A DNA stretch of 64,000 nt from Oceanobacillus sp. HTM 045 (GCA_009733745.1 WNWL01000001.1:62001-126000), one strand, 5' to 3'. Positions 7,886 through 16,565 are shown, numbered from the stretch's first letter. Notes: generated by a model from the sequence alone, not told the origin. A program made the numbers and translations.

Positions 7886-8827
7886 ATGACCGCTGAAATC
7901 CTGATGCTGGGGCGCATGCTGCCCTCCGTGATGGAGGCGCTGGACGCGGCCTACACGGTCCACCGCCTCTGGGAAGCGCCCGACCGCGCGGCGATGCTGG
8001 CCGATGTCGGCCCCCGCATCCGCGGCGTGGCCACCGACGGGCACCTCGGCCTGCCGGGCGACGTGATGGAAGCTTGCCCGGGGCTCGAGATCGCCTCCTC
8101 CTACGGCGTCGGCTACGATGCCATCGACATCGACGCCTGCCGCGCCCGCGGCATCCGCGTCACCAACACGCCGGACGTGCTGAACGACGCGGTTGCCGAG
8201 ATGGCGCTTGGCCTGATGCTCTCCCTCTGCCGCCGCATACCGCAGGCGGACGCCTATGTCCGCGCGGGCAAGTGGGTCTCGGAGGGCAATTTCGGCCTCA
8301 CCGGCGAGCTGACCGGGCGCAAGGTCGGCATTCTCGGTCTCGGGCGCATCGGCAAGGAAATCGCCCGGCGCTGCCAGGCCATGAAGATGCAGGTGGTCTA
8401 TCACGGCCGCACCGAGCAGGTGCATGAGCCTTACCCGTTCTACGCCGACCTCGAGGCGATGGCCCGCGACGTGGACTGGCTGGTGGTGATCGCCCCCGGT
8501 TCCGCCTCGACGAAGGGGATCGTCTCCCGCGCGGTGCTGGAAGCCCTCGGCCCGGACGGCGCGCTGGTCAACGTGGCTCGCGGTTCGCTGGTGGACGAGG
8601 CGGCGCTGGTCGATTGCCTCGCCTCCGGCAAGATCGGGGGCGCGGGGCTCGACGTGTTCGAGGCGGAGCCGAAGGTGCCCGAGGCGCTGTTCGGCATGGA
8701 CAATGTCGTCCTCCAGCCGCACCAGGGCAGCGCCACGCACAAGACCCGCGCGGCGATGGGCGATCTCGTGGTGAAGAACCTCGCCGCCCATTTCGCGGGC
8801 CTACCGCTCCTCACTCCGGTGGCGTGA
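7886..8827 (+). CDS. D-isomer-specific 2-hydroxyacid dehydrogenase (glyoxylate/hydroxypyruvate reductase type)
   Basis: This 313-residue enzyme has the NAD(P) motif GLGRIG at 151-156 followed by the arginine of HGR, and the catalytic triad Arg232 (NVARGS), Glu261 (FEAEP) and His279 (QPHQGS). It reduces 2-keto acids such as glyoxylate or hydroxypyruvate, or works in reverse. GGGGAGG stands 10 nt before the ATG. It is the fourth gene of the sugar-acid cluster and its last 17 nt overlap the convergent gene at 8811. Subfamily substrate is not decided by sequence. Confidence 0.9.
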   Translation: MTAEILMLGRMLPSVMEALDAAYTVHRLWEAPDRAAMLADVGPRIRGVATDGHLGLPGDVMEACPGLEIASSYGVGYDAIDIDACRARGIRVTNTPDVLNDAVAEMALGLMLSLCRRIPQADAYVRAGKWVSEGNFGLTGELTGRKVGILGLGRIGKEIARRCQAMKMQVVYHGRTEQVHEPYPFYADLEAMARDVDWLVVIAPGSASTKGIVSRAVLEALGPDGALVNVARGSLVDEAALVDCLASGKIGGAGLDVFEAEPKVPEALFGMDNVVLQPHQGSATHKTRAAMGDLVVKNLAAHFAGLPLLTPVA

Positions 8828-10274
8828 GCCGCCGGACCAGGCTTTCGATCAGCAGGGTGCGCATCGGGCATGTGTTGCGGTCGAGATGGCTCGCGCCGAG
8901 GAGAGGCGCGGCGCGCGGATAGGCCTTGACGATCCCGTCGGGAAGCTCGGCCGCGTGCACCAGCCTGCGCGCCGCGCCGCGCGTCTCGGCATCCGGGCCG
9001 CAGGCCAGGCTGGTCTCCGAGGCGATCAGCGTGTCCAGCATCGCCAGCGCGTGGCCATCGGCCATCCCGGGCGGCGGTTGTTCGCCCTTCAGGAACGCGG
9101 CGGCGACCGCGAAGGCCCGTGGCGTCTCAAGCCGGGCGGCGAGATCGAGCGGGTCGAGTTCCAGCGCCGCGGACGCGGTTCTGGTGCCGGAGGGCCGGTT
9201 GCGCCAGATGGTCCGGCGGGTGTCACGGATGCGCATCCGCAGTTCCGCCACGGGTGGGCGCGGCAGCAGGCGGAGGGTGAACGTGTCGCCCGAAAGCAGG
9301 CTCTCCCAATCGATCTCCCGCACGGCCTCACCGGCCATCTCGAACCTCGCGACCGCAAGCGCCTGCGCCGGGTGGGCGACGGAAACCGGCGGCCCGGCGA
9401 GCGCCACGCCGTCCCCGGTCATCTCCAGCACCACCGGCTCGCGGTACCATGTCGGCGTGCAGAGAGCGGGCACGGTCGCCGCGCGCCGGGCCCAGCCCGC
9501 GGCCGCCGACAGGGGGTCGCATTCCGGATCCTTCCGCGAAAGGAACTCGTCGTACTTGCGGCGTTCTTCCGGCGTCATGCCCTTCGGAGAGAAGCTGCCC
9601 TGGAACAGCCCTTCGACGGCGTTCGTGCTCTTGGCGGAGCATTCCTCGTATTTCGCACGGTCGGCGATGAAGTCCGGGATACGTCCGTCGAGGCAGTCGG
9701 GCGATGCGAGTTCGGCGACGAAGGGCGTCGTCATCGCTGCGCGGCAGCTGCGGGCCGGCGGCCTTACCGCGAGGTCGAAGCCGCAGTCCACCACCACCTC
9801 GACCTCCGGCGCCCGGCCGCCGAGCCCGGTCAGGCGCGAGAGCCAGCCGGACCAGACGCGCAGATCCGTCGCGCGGATCCGCTCGCGCATCGACCAGACC
9901 GGGAACCACGCGAGAGAGGGCAACGGGACATCCTCGAGGCGTTCCGCGGGCAGGTCCAGCGATGGGGCGAAGGCGGCAGCCTCGGATGCCGTGATCGGCT
10001 CGGCGGGACGCGTCTCGCGCTTGGATGCGGAGGGCAGCCAGGCCTCCGCCCGGTGCCAGTCGCCCGGGATGTTATCGATGAAGAAGGCGGCCACCCCGAA
10101 GAATGTCACCCAGAGCGACCTCGTCAGGTGCCGCGGGTTCCACGCCCCGGCGGTCCGCGCGAAGTATGGCCAGCGCCGGTTCAGCGCCCGCTGTGCCCGC
10201 CCCACGAGAGGATGGCCAAGCCCGATAGCCACGGCGCACAGGGCAAAGCCGATGAAGACGTCGAGCCGGTCCAT
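8811..10274 (-). CDS. Membrane-anchored protein of unknown function next to J-like/HscC genes
   Basis: This 487-residue protein starts 3 nt after the J-like gene ends, so it is the third gene of an hscC-type operon. Residues 4-22 and about 55-70 form two hydrophobic segments; the rest is a large soluble region with several cysteines (VDCGFD, SCRAAM, PDCLDGR, EECSAK, DPECDP), probably extracytoplasmic. I recognise no domain. E. coli hscC lies beside djlB/djlC and other membrane proteins, and the context suggests this protein is a partner or client of the chaperone pair; that is inference. The 3' end overlaps the hydroxyacid dehydrogenase on the other strand by 17 nt. Confidence 0.75.
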   Translation of the reverse strand: MDRLDVFIGFALCAVAIGLGHPLVGRAQRALNRRWPYFARTAGAWNPRHLTRSLWVTFFGVAAFFIDNIPGDWHRAEAWLPSASKRETRPAEPITASEAAAFAPSLDLPAERLEDVPLPSLAWFPVWSMRERIRATDLRVWSGWLSRLTGLGGRAPEVEVVVDCGFDLAVRPPARSCRAAMTTPFVAELASPDCLDGRIPDFIADRAKYEECSAKSTNAVEGLFQGSFSPKGMTPEERRKYDEFLSRKDPECDPLSAAAGWARRAATVPALCTPTWYREPVVLEMTGDGVALAGPPVSVAHPAQALAVARFEMAGEAVREIDWESLLSGDTFTLRLLPRPPVAELRMRIRDTRRTIWRNRPSGTRTASAALELDPLDLAARLETPRAFAVAAAFLKGEQPPPGMADGHALAMLDTLIASETSLACGPDAETRGAARRLVHAAELPDGIVKAYPRAAPLLGASHLDRNTCPMRTLLIESLVRRLTPPE

Positions 10275-10277
10275 CGT

Positions 10278-11294
10278 TCAGGGCAACACGTCGGACTGCA
10301 CGATGCCAAGGACGATGAAGATCGCCAGCAGGACCGGCCATCGCAGCAGGAGCGGCATCGGCCGGTAGGTCCGGGTCTCGGTATAGGGGTTGCGCGGGCG
10401 CGGCGAGCCGCGGCGCACGAGATCGAGCGCCTCCAGCAGCCATGTGCCGCGGCCGCCGACGAAGCGGCGCTGGAACCGGATCGCGTCGGAAAACCAGCCG
10501 AACCGGGCGTCGATCGCCGCGACCGAGCCGATCGAGATTCCATGCGGCCGCACCGGCGTCTCGACCCCCTCGCGGCCGTAGCCGCTGCGCTCCAGCAGGG
10601 CGTCGAACAGCCGGCCCTCCAGTTCCCGCGCGATCTCGCGGTCCTGCAGCGGCGGGCTTTCGAGGAAGGCTGTCCACTCTTCTCCCGTGGCGCTGCGGCC
10701 CAGGAGATCGTCCAGCCGGGCGTTGGCGGTGCCGCGCGTCCACGGGGCCTGCACCTGCTCCGGCGCGTCCCCGGCTGCCGGGGGAGGGGCGGAGAATGGT
10801 TCGGCGGCGGGCCTGGGAACGGGACGCGGCGCTGCCTTCACGGCCGGTGGACGGTCCGCGTTCGGCGGCGGGGGGACAGGGTCCGGGATGCTGTCGGGTG
10901 GACCAGGTTCGGCGGAGGCTTCCCCTGTCGCCGCCTCCGGCCCGGGCTCGTCCGGGGCAGGGGCCTTGTTCTCCGGATCGGAGCCGATGATGGCCGGCGG
11001 GCCGTCGAAGGGGCCTCCGTCGCGCATCTCCACCACGATCCCGCCGCCCGGGTCGGGGGACAGGCCGCCGGCGATGTCAGCCATCCGCTGCCGGGGGGAG
11101 CGTCCCGCGCCATTCCCGGGCACCCGGCGCAGACCGGCCTCGTAGGCTTGCCGCAGGGCCTGGAATGCCTGCGAGTCCTCCGCCGGGTCGATCCGTTTCA
11201 GCTTCGCGGCATAGGCGCGTTTCACCGCCCTCGCATCGTCGGGAGGACCGTCGAGCCCGAGGACGGACCAGGGCCAGTCCGCGTCACGAGACAT
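10278..11294 (-). CDS. J-like membrane protein, putative HscC co-chaperone (DjlB/DjlC type)
   Basis: This 338-residue protein begins with a J-like domain (residues about 7-60: WSVLGL, then VKRAYAAKLKR, then FQALRQAYEAGL). The usual HPD loop is replaced by IDP after KR. Residues about 90-190 are low-complexity Pro/Ala/Glu-rich, and the C-terminal 40 residues carry a single transmembrane helix (PLLLRWPVLLAIFIVLG). It overlaps the hscC-like gene by 11 nt, as expected of a chaperone/co-chaperone pair. In E. coli, HscC works with the membrane J-proteins DjlB and DjlC. Altered HPD means that stimulation of ATP hydrolysis in the usual way is uncertain. Confidence 0.82.
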   Translation of the reverse strand: MSRDADWPWSVLGLDGPPDDARAVKRAYAAKLKRIDPAEDSQAFQALRQAYEAGLRRVPGNGAGRSPRQRMADIAGGLSPDPGGGIVVEMRDGGPFDGPPAIIGSDPENKAPAPDEPGPEAATGEASAEPGPPDSIPDPVPPPPNADRPPAVKAAPRPVPRPAAEPFSAPPPAAGDAPEQVQAPWTRGTANARLDDLLGRSATGEEWTAFLESPPLQDREIARELEGRLFDALLERSGYGREGVETPVRPHGISIGSVAAIDARFGWFSDAIRFQRRFVGGRGTWLLEALDLVRRGSPRPRNPYTETRTYRPMPLLLRWPVLLAIFIVLGIVQSDVLP

Positions 11295-12978
11295 AGTGAT
11301 CGTCGATCCGGTCGAGGATCTCGGAGATCTCGCCCCGCTCCTTGCCGATGGCCTCGGTGTCCTGCGTCGCCAGGGCCGCCTCGAAGCGGACGATCAGGCG
11401 CTGCACGAAATCGCGGTCGTCGCGCAACGCGAGCGCGTAGACCCGGTCGAGCCGCGCGATCAGGGCCTGGTTCGCGGCATCCTCGCGCGGGTGCTGCTTG
11501 AGGCTCTGCAATGCGGTCACGCGGCGGGCGATCTCGTCCTCCGACATGTTGGCGGCGAGCTTGCGGATCACGAGGCTTTCCGTGACCCCGGTGGAAATCA
11601 CCGTCGCCTCCACCTCCAGCAGGCCCGAAACATCGTAGGTGAAGCGGACCCGAACCGCCTCCTGCCCGGCGGGCGCCTTCGGCACGGCCACGTCGAAATT
11701 GCCGAGCGCGATATTGTCGATCACCTTGGGCGCCTCGCCCTGGTAGACCGAGATCCTGAGCCGTTTCTGGTTGTCCACCAGCGTGTGGACGGTCTCCTCG
11801 CGGCTGACCGGAACGGGCGTGTTGCGCTCGATGATCGGCATGAAGAAGCCCGGCGCGAAATTGTGCTCGGAGAGCTGCTGGGCCGTCTCGATCCCGAGCG
11901 TGAAGGCGCTGACATCGGTCATGACCACGTCTTCCAGCGCCGCGTCGCGGGCGGCGAGCCCGGCCTGCACCGCGGCGCCAAGGGCGACCGCGTGGTCCGG
12001 ATCAATCCCGGCTTCGGGAAGGCAGCGGAGTTGGCGGCCGACGAGTTGGCGTACCTCCGGCATCCGCGTCGCGCCGCCGACGAGCACGACCCGGTCGAGG
12101 TCGTGCGGCTCCAGCCGCGTGTCGTAGAGGCAGCGCTCGATCGGTCGGAGCAAGCGGTTCAGCAGGTCGGCGTTGATCTCGCGGAAGGTATCGCGGCTCA
12201 CCGTTATCGCGCGGGCTTCGCCGGGTACCGTCACCTCGGTTTCCTGCGTTGCGGAGAGGCGGCGCTTCGCCTCGTCAGCGACGGACCGGATTGCGGATTG
12301 CCGCTCGGCACCGGCGCGGATCCAGTCGAGTTCGAACCGTTCGGCGACGTGCTTGGCCAGCCGGTCGGAGAAATCCTCGCCCCCGAGATAGGCATCGCCG
12401 GCGGAGGCGCGGACCTCCATCACCCCCTCGAACATCTCGAGGACCGAGACGTCGAACGTCCCGCCGCCGAGATCGACCACCATGAAGGTGCTCTCGCCGT
12501 CGCGGTCGTGCAGCCCGTAGGCCAGCGCCGCCGCGGTCGGCTCGTTCACCAGCCGGATCGCGTTGAGCCCGGCAATCGCGCAGGCCGTGACGGTCGCCTT
12601 GCGCTGCGGCTCGTTGAAATAGGCGGGGACCGAGACCACGACGTCCCGGACCTCCTCGCCGAGATCGGCCTCCGCATCGGCCTTGAGCTGGCGCAGAACG
12701 AGGGCGGAAAGATCCTCTGCCTTCAGGTGCTTGCCCGCGAGGCGGTACTCGTGGTCGGTGCCCATGCGGCGCTTGAAATAGGCGGCCGTGCGGTCGGGAT
12801 GGGTGACCAGCCGATCGCGCGCGGCCTGGCCGACCAGGAGGTTGCCCTTCTTGTCGATGCTGACGGCAGACGGGGTCAAAACGCGGCCAAGCGCATTCGG
12901 GATCAGGCGCGGCCCACCTTCCTCGAACACGGCGATCAGCGAATTGGTCGTGCCGAGGTCAATTCCGACCGGTCTCAT
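11284..12978 (-). CDS. hscC: Hsp70-family chaperone, HscC type
   Basis: This 564-residue protein has the Hsp70 ATPase motifs GIDLGTTNS (5-13), DLGGGTFDVS near 190 and the adenosine-binding VLVGGATRMP near 320, followed by a substrate-binding domain with a short C-terminal lid. At 564 residues it is close to E. coli HscC (about 556) and clearly shorter than DnaK (about 640). The gene starts an operon with a J-like protein and a membrane protein, matching the HscC-DjlB/DjlC pattern. It would act on a narrow client set in the cytoplasm at the membrane. The ATG has GGGAGTGG upstream. Confidence 0.88.
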   Translation of the reverse strand: MRPVGIDLGTTNSLIAVFEEGGPRLIPNALGRVLTPSAVSIDKKGNLLVGQAARDRLVTHPDRTAAYFKRRMGTDHEYRLAGKHLKAEDLSALVLRQLKADAEADLGEEVRDVVVSVPAYFNEPQRKATVTACAIAGLNAIRLVNEPTAAALAYGLHDRDGESTFMVVDLGGGTFDVSVLEMFEGVMEVRASAGDAYLGGEDFSDRLAKHVAERFELDWIRAGAERQSAIRSVADEAKRRLSATQETEVTVPGEARAITVSRDTFREINADLLNRLLRPIERCLYDTRLEPHDLDRVVLVGGATRMPEVRQLVGRQLRCLPEAGIDPDHAVALGAAVQAGLAARDAALEDVVMTDVSAFTLGIETAQQLSEHNFAPGFFMPIIERNTPVPVSREETVHTLVDNQKRLRISVYQGEAPKVIDNIALGNFDVAVPKAPAGQEAVRVRFTYDVSGLLEVEATVISTGVTESLVIRKLAANMSEDEIARRVTALQSLKQHPREDAANQALIARLDRVYALALRDDRDFVQRLIVRFEAALATQDTEAIGKERGEISEILDRIDDHYVS

Positions 12979-13050
12979 GCACCACTCCCGAACAGCCAGC
13001 CCGACACTCGCCGGGAATCGCGCGCGAGGTCAACGGGGGGTGCCTGAACG

Positions 13051-14349
13051 CTACTCACGGGCCTCGGCGACCGCGCGGGCCAGCGCGACGAGGAGCTCGG
13101 CCCGCGGCGAAGGTTGCGCGATGCCCGAGATGTCTCGGTAGGCTTCCCCGGCGCGGCCCGCCGCGACCATCTCGCGCAGGAGGCGGCGGGGGGCTTCCTT
13201 CTGGTAGTGGAAATCCTCCATCGCCGTCGCCCATGCGGCATCGAGGTCGCCGAGCCGGGCGTGTGCCAGCGCCACGCCGTCAGACCAGCGGAGCGGCAGG
13301 CCGCCGGTCGTGCGATGTGCGGAAATCGCGTTTTCCAACAGGGTCTTGGCGCCATCTCTGTCATCCGCTGCGAGGAGGGCTTCGACGGTCAGGGGCAGGG
13401 CACCGGCCTGGAGGTCGGGGTCGGGTTCGGCGGATGCGGCTTCGCGCAGCAGGACCGCGGCCTGCCGCGCGGTTTCCATGTCACCTCTCGCCGCGGCGGC
13501 TACCGCGGAATCGCGCAGCATCTCCCCGAGGCGTGTCATGTGCACGTTCCCGGCGATGGCGCGGGCCGTGACAATGTCACCTGCGCGGATCCGCAGGTCG
13601 AGGATGCGCGCCTGGCTTCGGTCCGGCTCGATAAGGGACAGCGACGCGCACTTGCTGCGGTGCTCCCACCATTGATCCAGCATCCCCTGAGCGAGGTCGA
13701 GCGTGTCGGTCACACCTTCGAGGTCGAGGCGGACCTGCCCACCGGCGAGCGTCAGAAGGGCGTCGAGATCCGCCGGCGGTTCGTTGCAGTGAGCGAGCAT
13801 CTCCGGCACGACAGGCACCTCCGCCGCGGCGCGGGCGAGCAGTTCCACGGCGGCGCGGGTCTTACCCGCCTCGGCCAGCGCCTCGGCCTCCGCAACACTT
13901 GCCTCGGCAGCGCGTTCGATCTCCGACGGTCCGGGCGCCGTGTAGCCCGATGCGGGCTCCCCGGAGGCGATGCGGGCGACCATCAGCGCGGCGTTCTCGC
14001 GGATGTACCCGGTTCCGATCTCCGCCACGAGCGCCTCCGCCGCGGCGGGATCGCCCGCACTCGCGACAATCCGCACGGCAGTGGCGCGGAAGTTGTCCAG
14101 CCGATCCGGATCGGCTGCCGCGACGATCCCGATACCCTGTTCCGGCATCCCGAGATGTACCCAGGCGATGGCGATGCGGGAAAGGAGGTCCTTCCGGGCG
14201 TAGTCCGCATCCACCTCCATCGTTGCCGCCTCGGCGGCTTCCAGCAGGCAGGCCGGCGTCGGGTCGGCGCCGCAGGACGCGGTCCCGGCGGCGGCAGGCA
14301 GGGAAGTTGCGAAAAGGGCGGTGCAGAGGGCCAGACGGAGCAATCTCAC
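13051..14349 (-). CDS. Secreted alpha-helical repeat protein of unknown function
   Basis: I choose GTG 14349 as start because AGGGAG lies 8 nt upstream and the signal peptide then begins immediately; an ATG at 14382 is possible but has no ribosome site. The 432-residue product has a signal peptide (residues 1-21, cleavage near AAAG) and then almost continuous alanine-rich helices with TPR-like spacing (for example IAIAWVHLGMPEQGI, VALAHARLGDLDAAW), so a periplasmic helical-repeat scaffold is likely. It lies 72 nt upstream of hscC on the same strand and may share its transcript. No function can be assigned. Confidence 0.72.
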   Translation of the reverse strand: MRLLRLALCTALFATSLPAAAGTASCGADPTPACLLEAAEAATMEVDADYARKDLLSRIAIAWVHLGMPEQGIGIVAAADPDRLDNFRATAVRIVASAGDPAAAEALVAEIGTGYIRENAALMVARIASGEPASGYTAPGPSEIERAAEASVAEAEALAEAGKTRAAVELLARAAAEVPVVPEMLAHCNEPPADLDALLTLAGGQVRLDLEGVTDTLDLAQGMLDQWWEHRSKCASLSLIEPDRSQARILDLRIRAGDIVTARAIAGNVHMTRLGEMLRDSAVAAAARGDMETARQAAVLLREAASAEPDPDLQAGALPLTVEALLAADDRDGAKTLLENAISAHRTTGGLPLRWSDGVALAHARLGDLDAAWATAMEDFHYQKEAPRRLLREMVAAGRAGEAYRDISGIAQPSPRAELLVALARAVAEARE

Positions 14350-14498
14350 GGGGTATCTCCCTGAAGAATGGATCGGCGGCAACGTGTTCGTGATGGCGCA
14401 GAGCGCCGCTAAATGCCGCCATGATAGGGCATTTCGCGCCCGCTTGACGAGTCCCGCGCCGCCGCGCAGTCTGGCCCGAACCGGCGGAGGAGGGCGGA
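14350..14498. promoter_or_regulatory. Divergent intergenic region
   Basis: These 149 bases separate the minus-strand secreted-protein gene from the plus-strand amidotransferase gene and must hold both promoters. GGAGGAGGG lies just before ATG 14499 and AGGGAG before GTG 14349. I see no convincing -35/-10 pair or operator. Confidence 0.4.
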
Positions 14499-15206
14499 AT
14501 GCGGCGCGTTGTACTGGTGCGGCACGGCGACGACCCGCCCGACGACCGGGTCTATACCTACATGGCCGAGGCCGGGTTGAACCCGGTGGTGGTGCGCCCC
14601 TTCGCGGGCGAGAGCCTCGGCGAGGTCGATGACGATGTGATCGGCTCGGTGGTCTATGGCGGGCCCTACTGCCCGGCGGAGAAGGCGGACTACCCCTTCA
14701 TGCTGGAGGAGCACCGCTGGATCGAGCAATGCCTCGCCCGCGACGTGCCGTTCCTCGGAATCTGCCAGGGCGGCCACCATCTCGCGCATGTGCTCGGGGC
14801 CTATACCGGGCCGCGCGACCACGGGCTCTACGAGTTCGGCTACTACGAGATCCGGCCCGTAGAGGGAGCGGAGGGCTTTCTCGACGGGCCGCTCACGGTC
14901 TGCCAGGCGCATTTCCACGAGTTCGGCCTACCGGACGGAGCGCAGCTTCTGGCGGAGAGCGACTGGTACCCGCAACAGGCGTTCCGCTACGGGACGAATG
15001 CCTACGCATTCCAGTTCCACCCGGAGGTGACCCCGGCAGGGATGCGGCGCTGGCAGGACGCGCCCTGGGCCCATTTCGGCAAGGCCGGGTCCCAGACCCG
15101 CGAGGAGCAGGACCGGCTGATGGCACTGCACGACGCGGCGCAGCACGAATGGTTCATGCGGTTCCTCGGCCACCTCTTCCCGGCGAAGATGACGGCGGCG
15201 GTTTAA
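14499..15206 (+). CDS. Class I glutamine amidotransferase-like protein
   Basis: This 235-residue protein has the class I GATase nucleophile elbow GICQGGHH with Cys89, and the His174/Glu176 pair in FQFHPE, so the catalytic triad is intact. It lacks an attached synthase domain. Stand-alone members include GMP synthase-like amidotransferases and gamma-glutamyl hydrolases of polyamine or amino-acid catabolism. The strong GGAGGAGGG ribosome site and isolated position suggest a single-gene transcript. It converges with the methyltransferase gene ending at 15223. Substrate unknown. Confidence 0.85.
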   Translation: MRRVVLVRHGDDPPDDRVYTYMAEAGLNPVVVRPFAGESLGEVDDDVIGSVVYGGPYCPAEKADYPFMLEEHRWIEQCLARDVPFLGICQGGHHLAHVLGAYTGPRDHGLYEFGYYEIRPVEGAEGFLDGPLTVCQAHFHEFGLPDGAQLLAESDWYPQQAFRYGTNAYAFQFHPEVTPAGMRRWQDAPWAHFGKAGSQTREEQDRLMALHDAAQHEWFMRFLGHLFPAKMTAAV

Positions 15207-15222
15207 CAGATTCTTCAGCGCC

Positions 15223-16029
15223 TTACGGCACGGTTCCGGCTACCGCCCATGCAGTGGCGGCGTAGGAGCGGGGGCCGTCGGGCTCGCCGTCGAGATAGGC
15301 TTCACGGACGGCATCGCGGACGCGGTTGCGCTCCGCGTCGTCGAGTTCAGCCATGATCTGCGCCAGCGGGCCGGTCTGGCCGAGCATCGGCGCGAAATAG
15401 TCGTCGAAACCGGCGAAATCGGTGCGGATCGTCAGCATGGCCTCGCGAATCTCGCGCAAGCCCGCCGCGCGCCATGTCTCGGCCAACTCGCCCGGGCGGG
15501 TCATCGGGCGAGTGTAGTTGGCCTTGCGCCGCTCCATCACGCGCGGGACCAGCGTGGCGGCGGTGTCGAAGAAGATACGGTTGAAAACCAGCCCACCGCG
15601 GACGTCCCATACGGTGGCGGCTATGGTGCCGCCGGACTTCGTGACCCGGCGCAGCTCGGCCGCTGCGCGGACGGGTTCGGGGACGAAGTGCAGCACGAGG
15701 AGCGAGGCGGAGTTGTCGAAATGGCTATCCGGAAAGGGAATCTCGCACAGATCGCCCACCTGGAAGCGTATTCGCGGGTCATTCGCCGCTCCGGCCTGCG
15801 CGGCGGCGATGTAGGTTTCGGCGAGGTCGATCCCGGTGATCGAGGCGATGCCCGGGCGCTCCGCCAGCGCCGCGGAGAGGGCGCCGGTTCCGCAGCCGCC
15901 GTCGAGGATGTCACCGGTCTCGATCCCGGTGAATTCCGCGAAGGGGACAGCCAGGCGGCGGCTCCAGCGGCCCATCAGGCGCTCGTAAGCCTCTGCACTC
16001 CCTGCATTAAATCGGGATGTCTCCGACAT
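15223..16029 (-). CDS. Class I SAM-dependent methyltransferase
   Basis: This 268-residue protein starts at ATG 16029; the frame stays open upstream to 18996 by chance, through the TRAP genes on other frames. The SAM motif is LDGGCGTGALS near residue 42-52, followed by GIDLAE and by DLCEIPFPDSHFD, the usual motif I-II-III order of UbiE/Methyltransf_11 enzymes. The substrate cannot be inferred. It stands alone between the amidotransferase and the repeat-containing spacer upstream of the TRAP genes. Confidence 0.85.
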   Translation of the reverse strand: MSETSRFNAGSAEAYERLMGRWSRRLAVPFAEFTGIETGDILDGGCGTGALSAALAERPGIASITGIDLAETYIAAAQAGAANDPRIRFQVGDLCEIPFPDSHFDNSASLLVLHFVPEPVRAAAELRRVTKSGGTIAATVWDVRGGLVFNRIFFDTAATLVPRVMERRKANYTRPMTRPGELAETWRAAGLREIREAMLTIRTDFAGFDDYFAPMLGQTGPLAQIMAELDDAERNRVRDAVREAYLDGEPDGPRSYAATAWAVAGTVP

Positions 16030-16217
16030 GGCGGCTCGGTTGCCTCGCGGTTGCCTGCCGCCGCATGGGAACACGGCGGCAGGGAGCGCCGCAAGGTGAG
16101 TCGGGAGAATGTCATCCCGTGTCACGGCGGCGCGGGCGTCGCCCCGGAGCGGGATTTCGCGGCGAGAGGTGACGTGACATGGCGCGGCGGAGAGGTGAAA
16201 CGCAAAATTTCCTCCTG

Positions 16218-16255
16218 TTCCCGAAAGGAGCCGCAAGTCACCGCCAGCCGTGAAA
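16218..16255 (-). repeat. Palindrome-plus-tail repeat, copy 2
   Basis: Read on the minus strand, this repeats 2310-2347: the palindrome (16236-16255, 17 of 20 matches to TTTCACCGCTGGCGGTGAAA) followed by the tail GCGGCTCCTTTCGGGA. It lies about 190-225 nt upstream of the minus-strand methyltransferase start. Orientation toward a downstream gene is the same as in copy 1 only if the palindrome is read symmetrically. Confidence 0.6.
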
Positions 16256-16306
16256 CCGGTGTTTCTGGGGTCGGTGGGGGGCGACGCCTCGCGAGCAAAG
16301 TACTGA

Positions 16307-16439
16307 GGGCAACGACCGGCCCTGGGCGGGCGTGGTGCCTGGTTGGGTGTGCGTGGTTTATGGCGGCTAGTTCTCCCGAGGTTCGATCTCCTTGCGACGG
16401 CAGAGAACGCCCGGCCCGGGGGAGGGCCGGGCGTGGCCC
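16307..16439 (+). repeat. 133-bp inverted-repeat unit, dispersed full copy
   Basis: The ends GGGCAACGACCGGCCCT (16307-16323) and AGGGCCGGGCGTGGCCC (16423-16439) are nearly reverse complements. The unit has exactly the length of the four tandem copies at 47798-48698 and aligns to them without gaps. The centre has diverged strongly, but GTGGTTTATG, CTCCCG and the right-hand hairpin (ACGCCCGGCCC with GGGCCGGGCGT) are kept. The conserved tail GCGCTGGCCGCGCGTGCCG follows. It lies downstream of dctM and upstream of the methyltransferase start. Confidence 0.85.
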
Positions 16440-16521
16440 GCGCTGGCCGCGCGTGCCGTGGCTGATGCTGTGCGATACCCGATCTGCTGCGTTTGAAGCC
16501 GGCGCGGCACAAGCCCGCCTT

Positions 16522-16565
16522 TGCAGCGTGGCCCGCGCTGGCTGCGCGTGCCGTGGCTGAGCGGG
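16522..16565 (+). repeat. Partial copy of the 133-bp unit's 3' tail
   Basis: The segment GTGGCCCGCGCTGGCTGCGC followed by GTGCCGTGGCTGAGCGGGG repeats 16433-16468 and the tails of the tandem units, with no left half. It abuts the dctM stop codon at 16569-16571, so it would be the first thing transcribed after that gene. Confidence 0.7.

Noticed and set aside
8886-11501. Long plus-strand open frame
   Set aside because: It lies opposite the chaperone operon, whose proteins have clear motifs and good ribosome sites; the plus-strand product has none.
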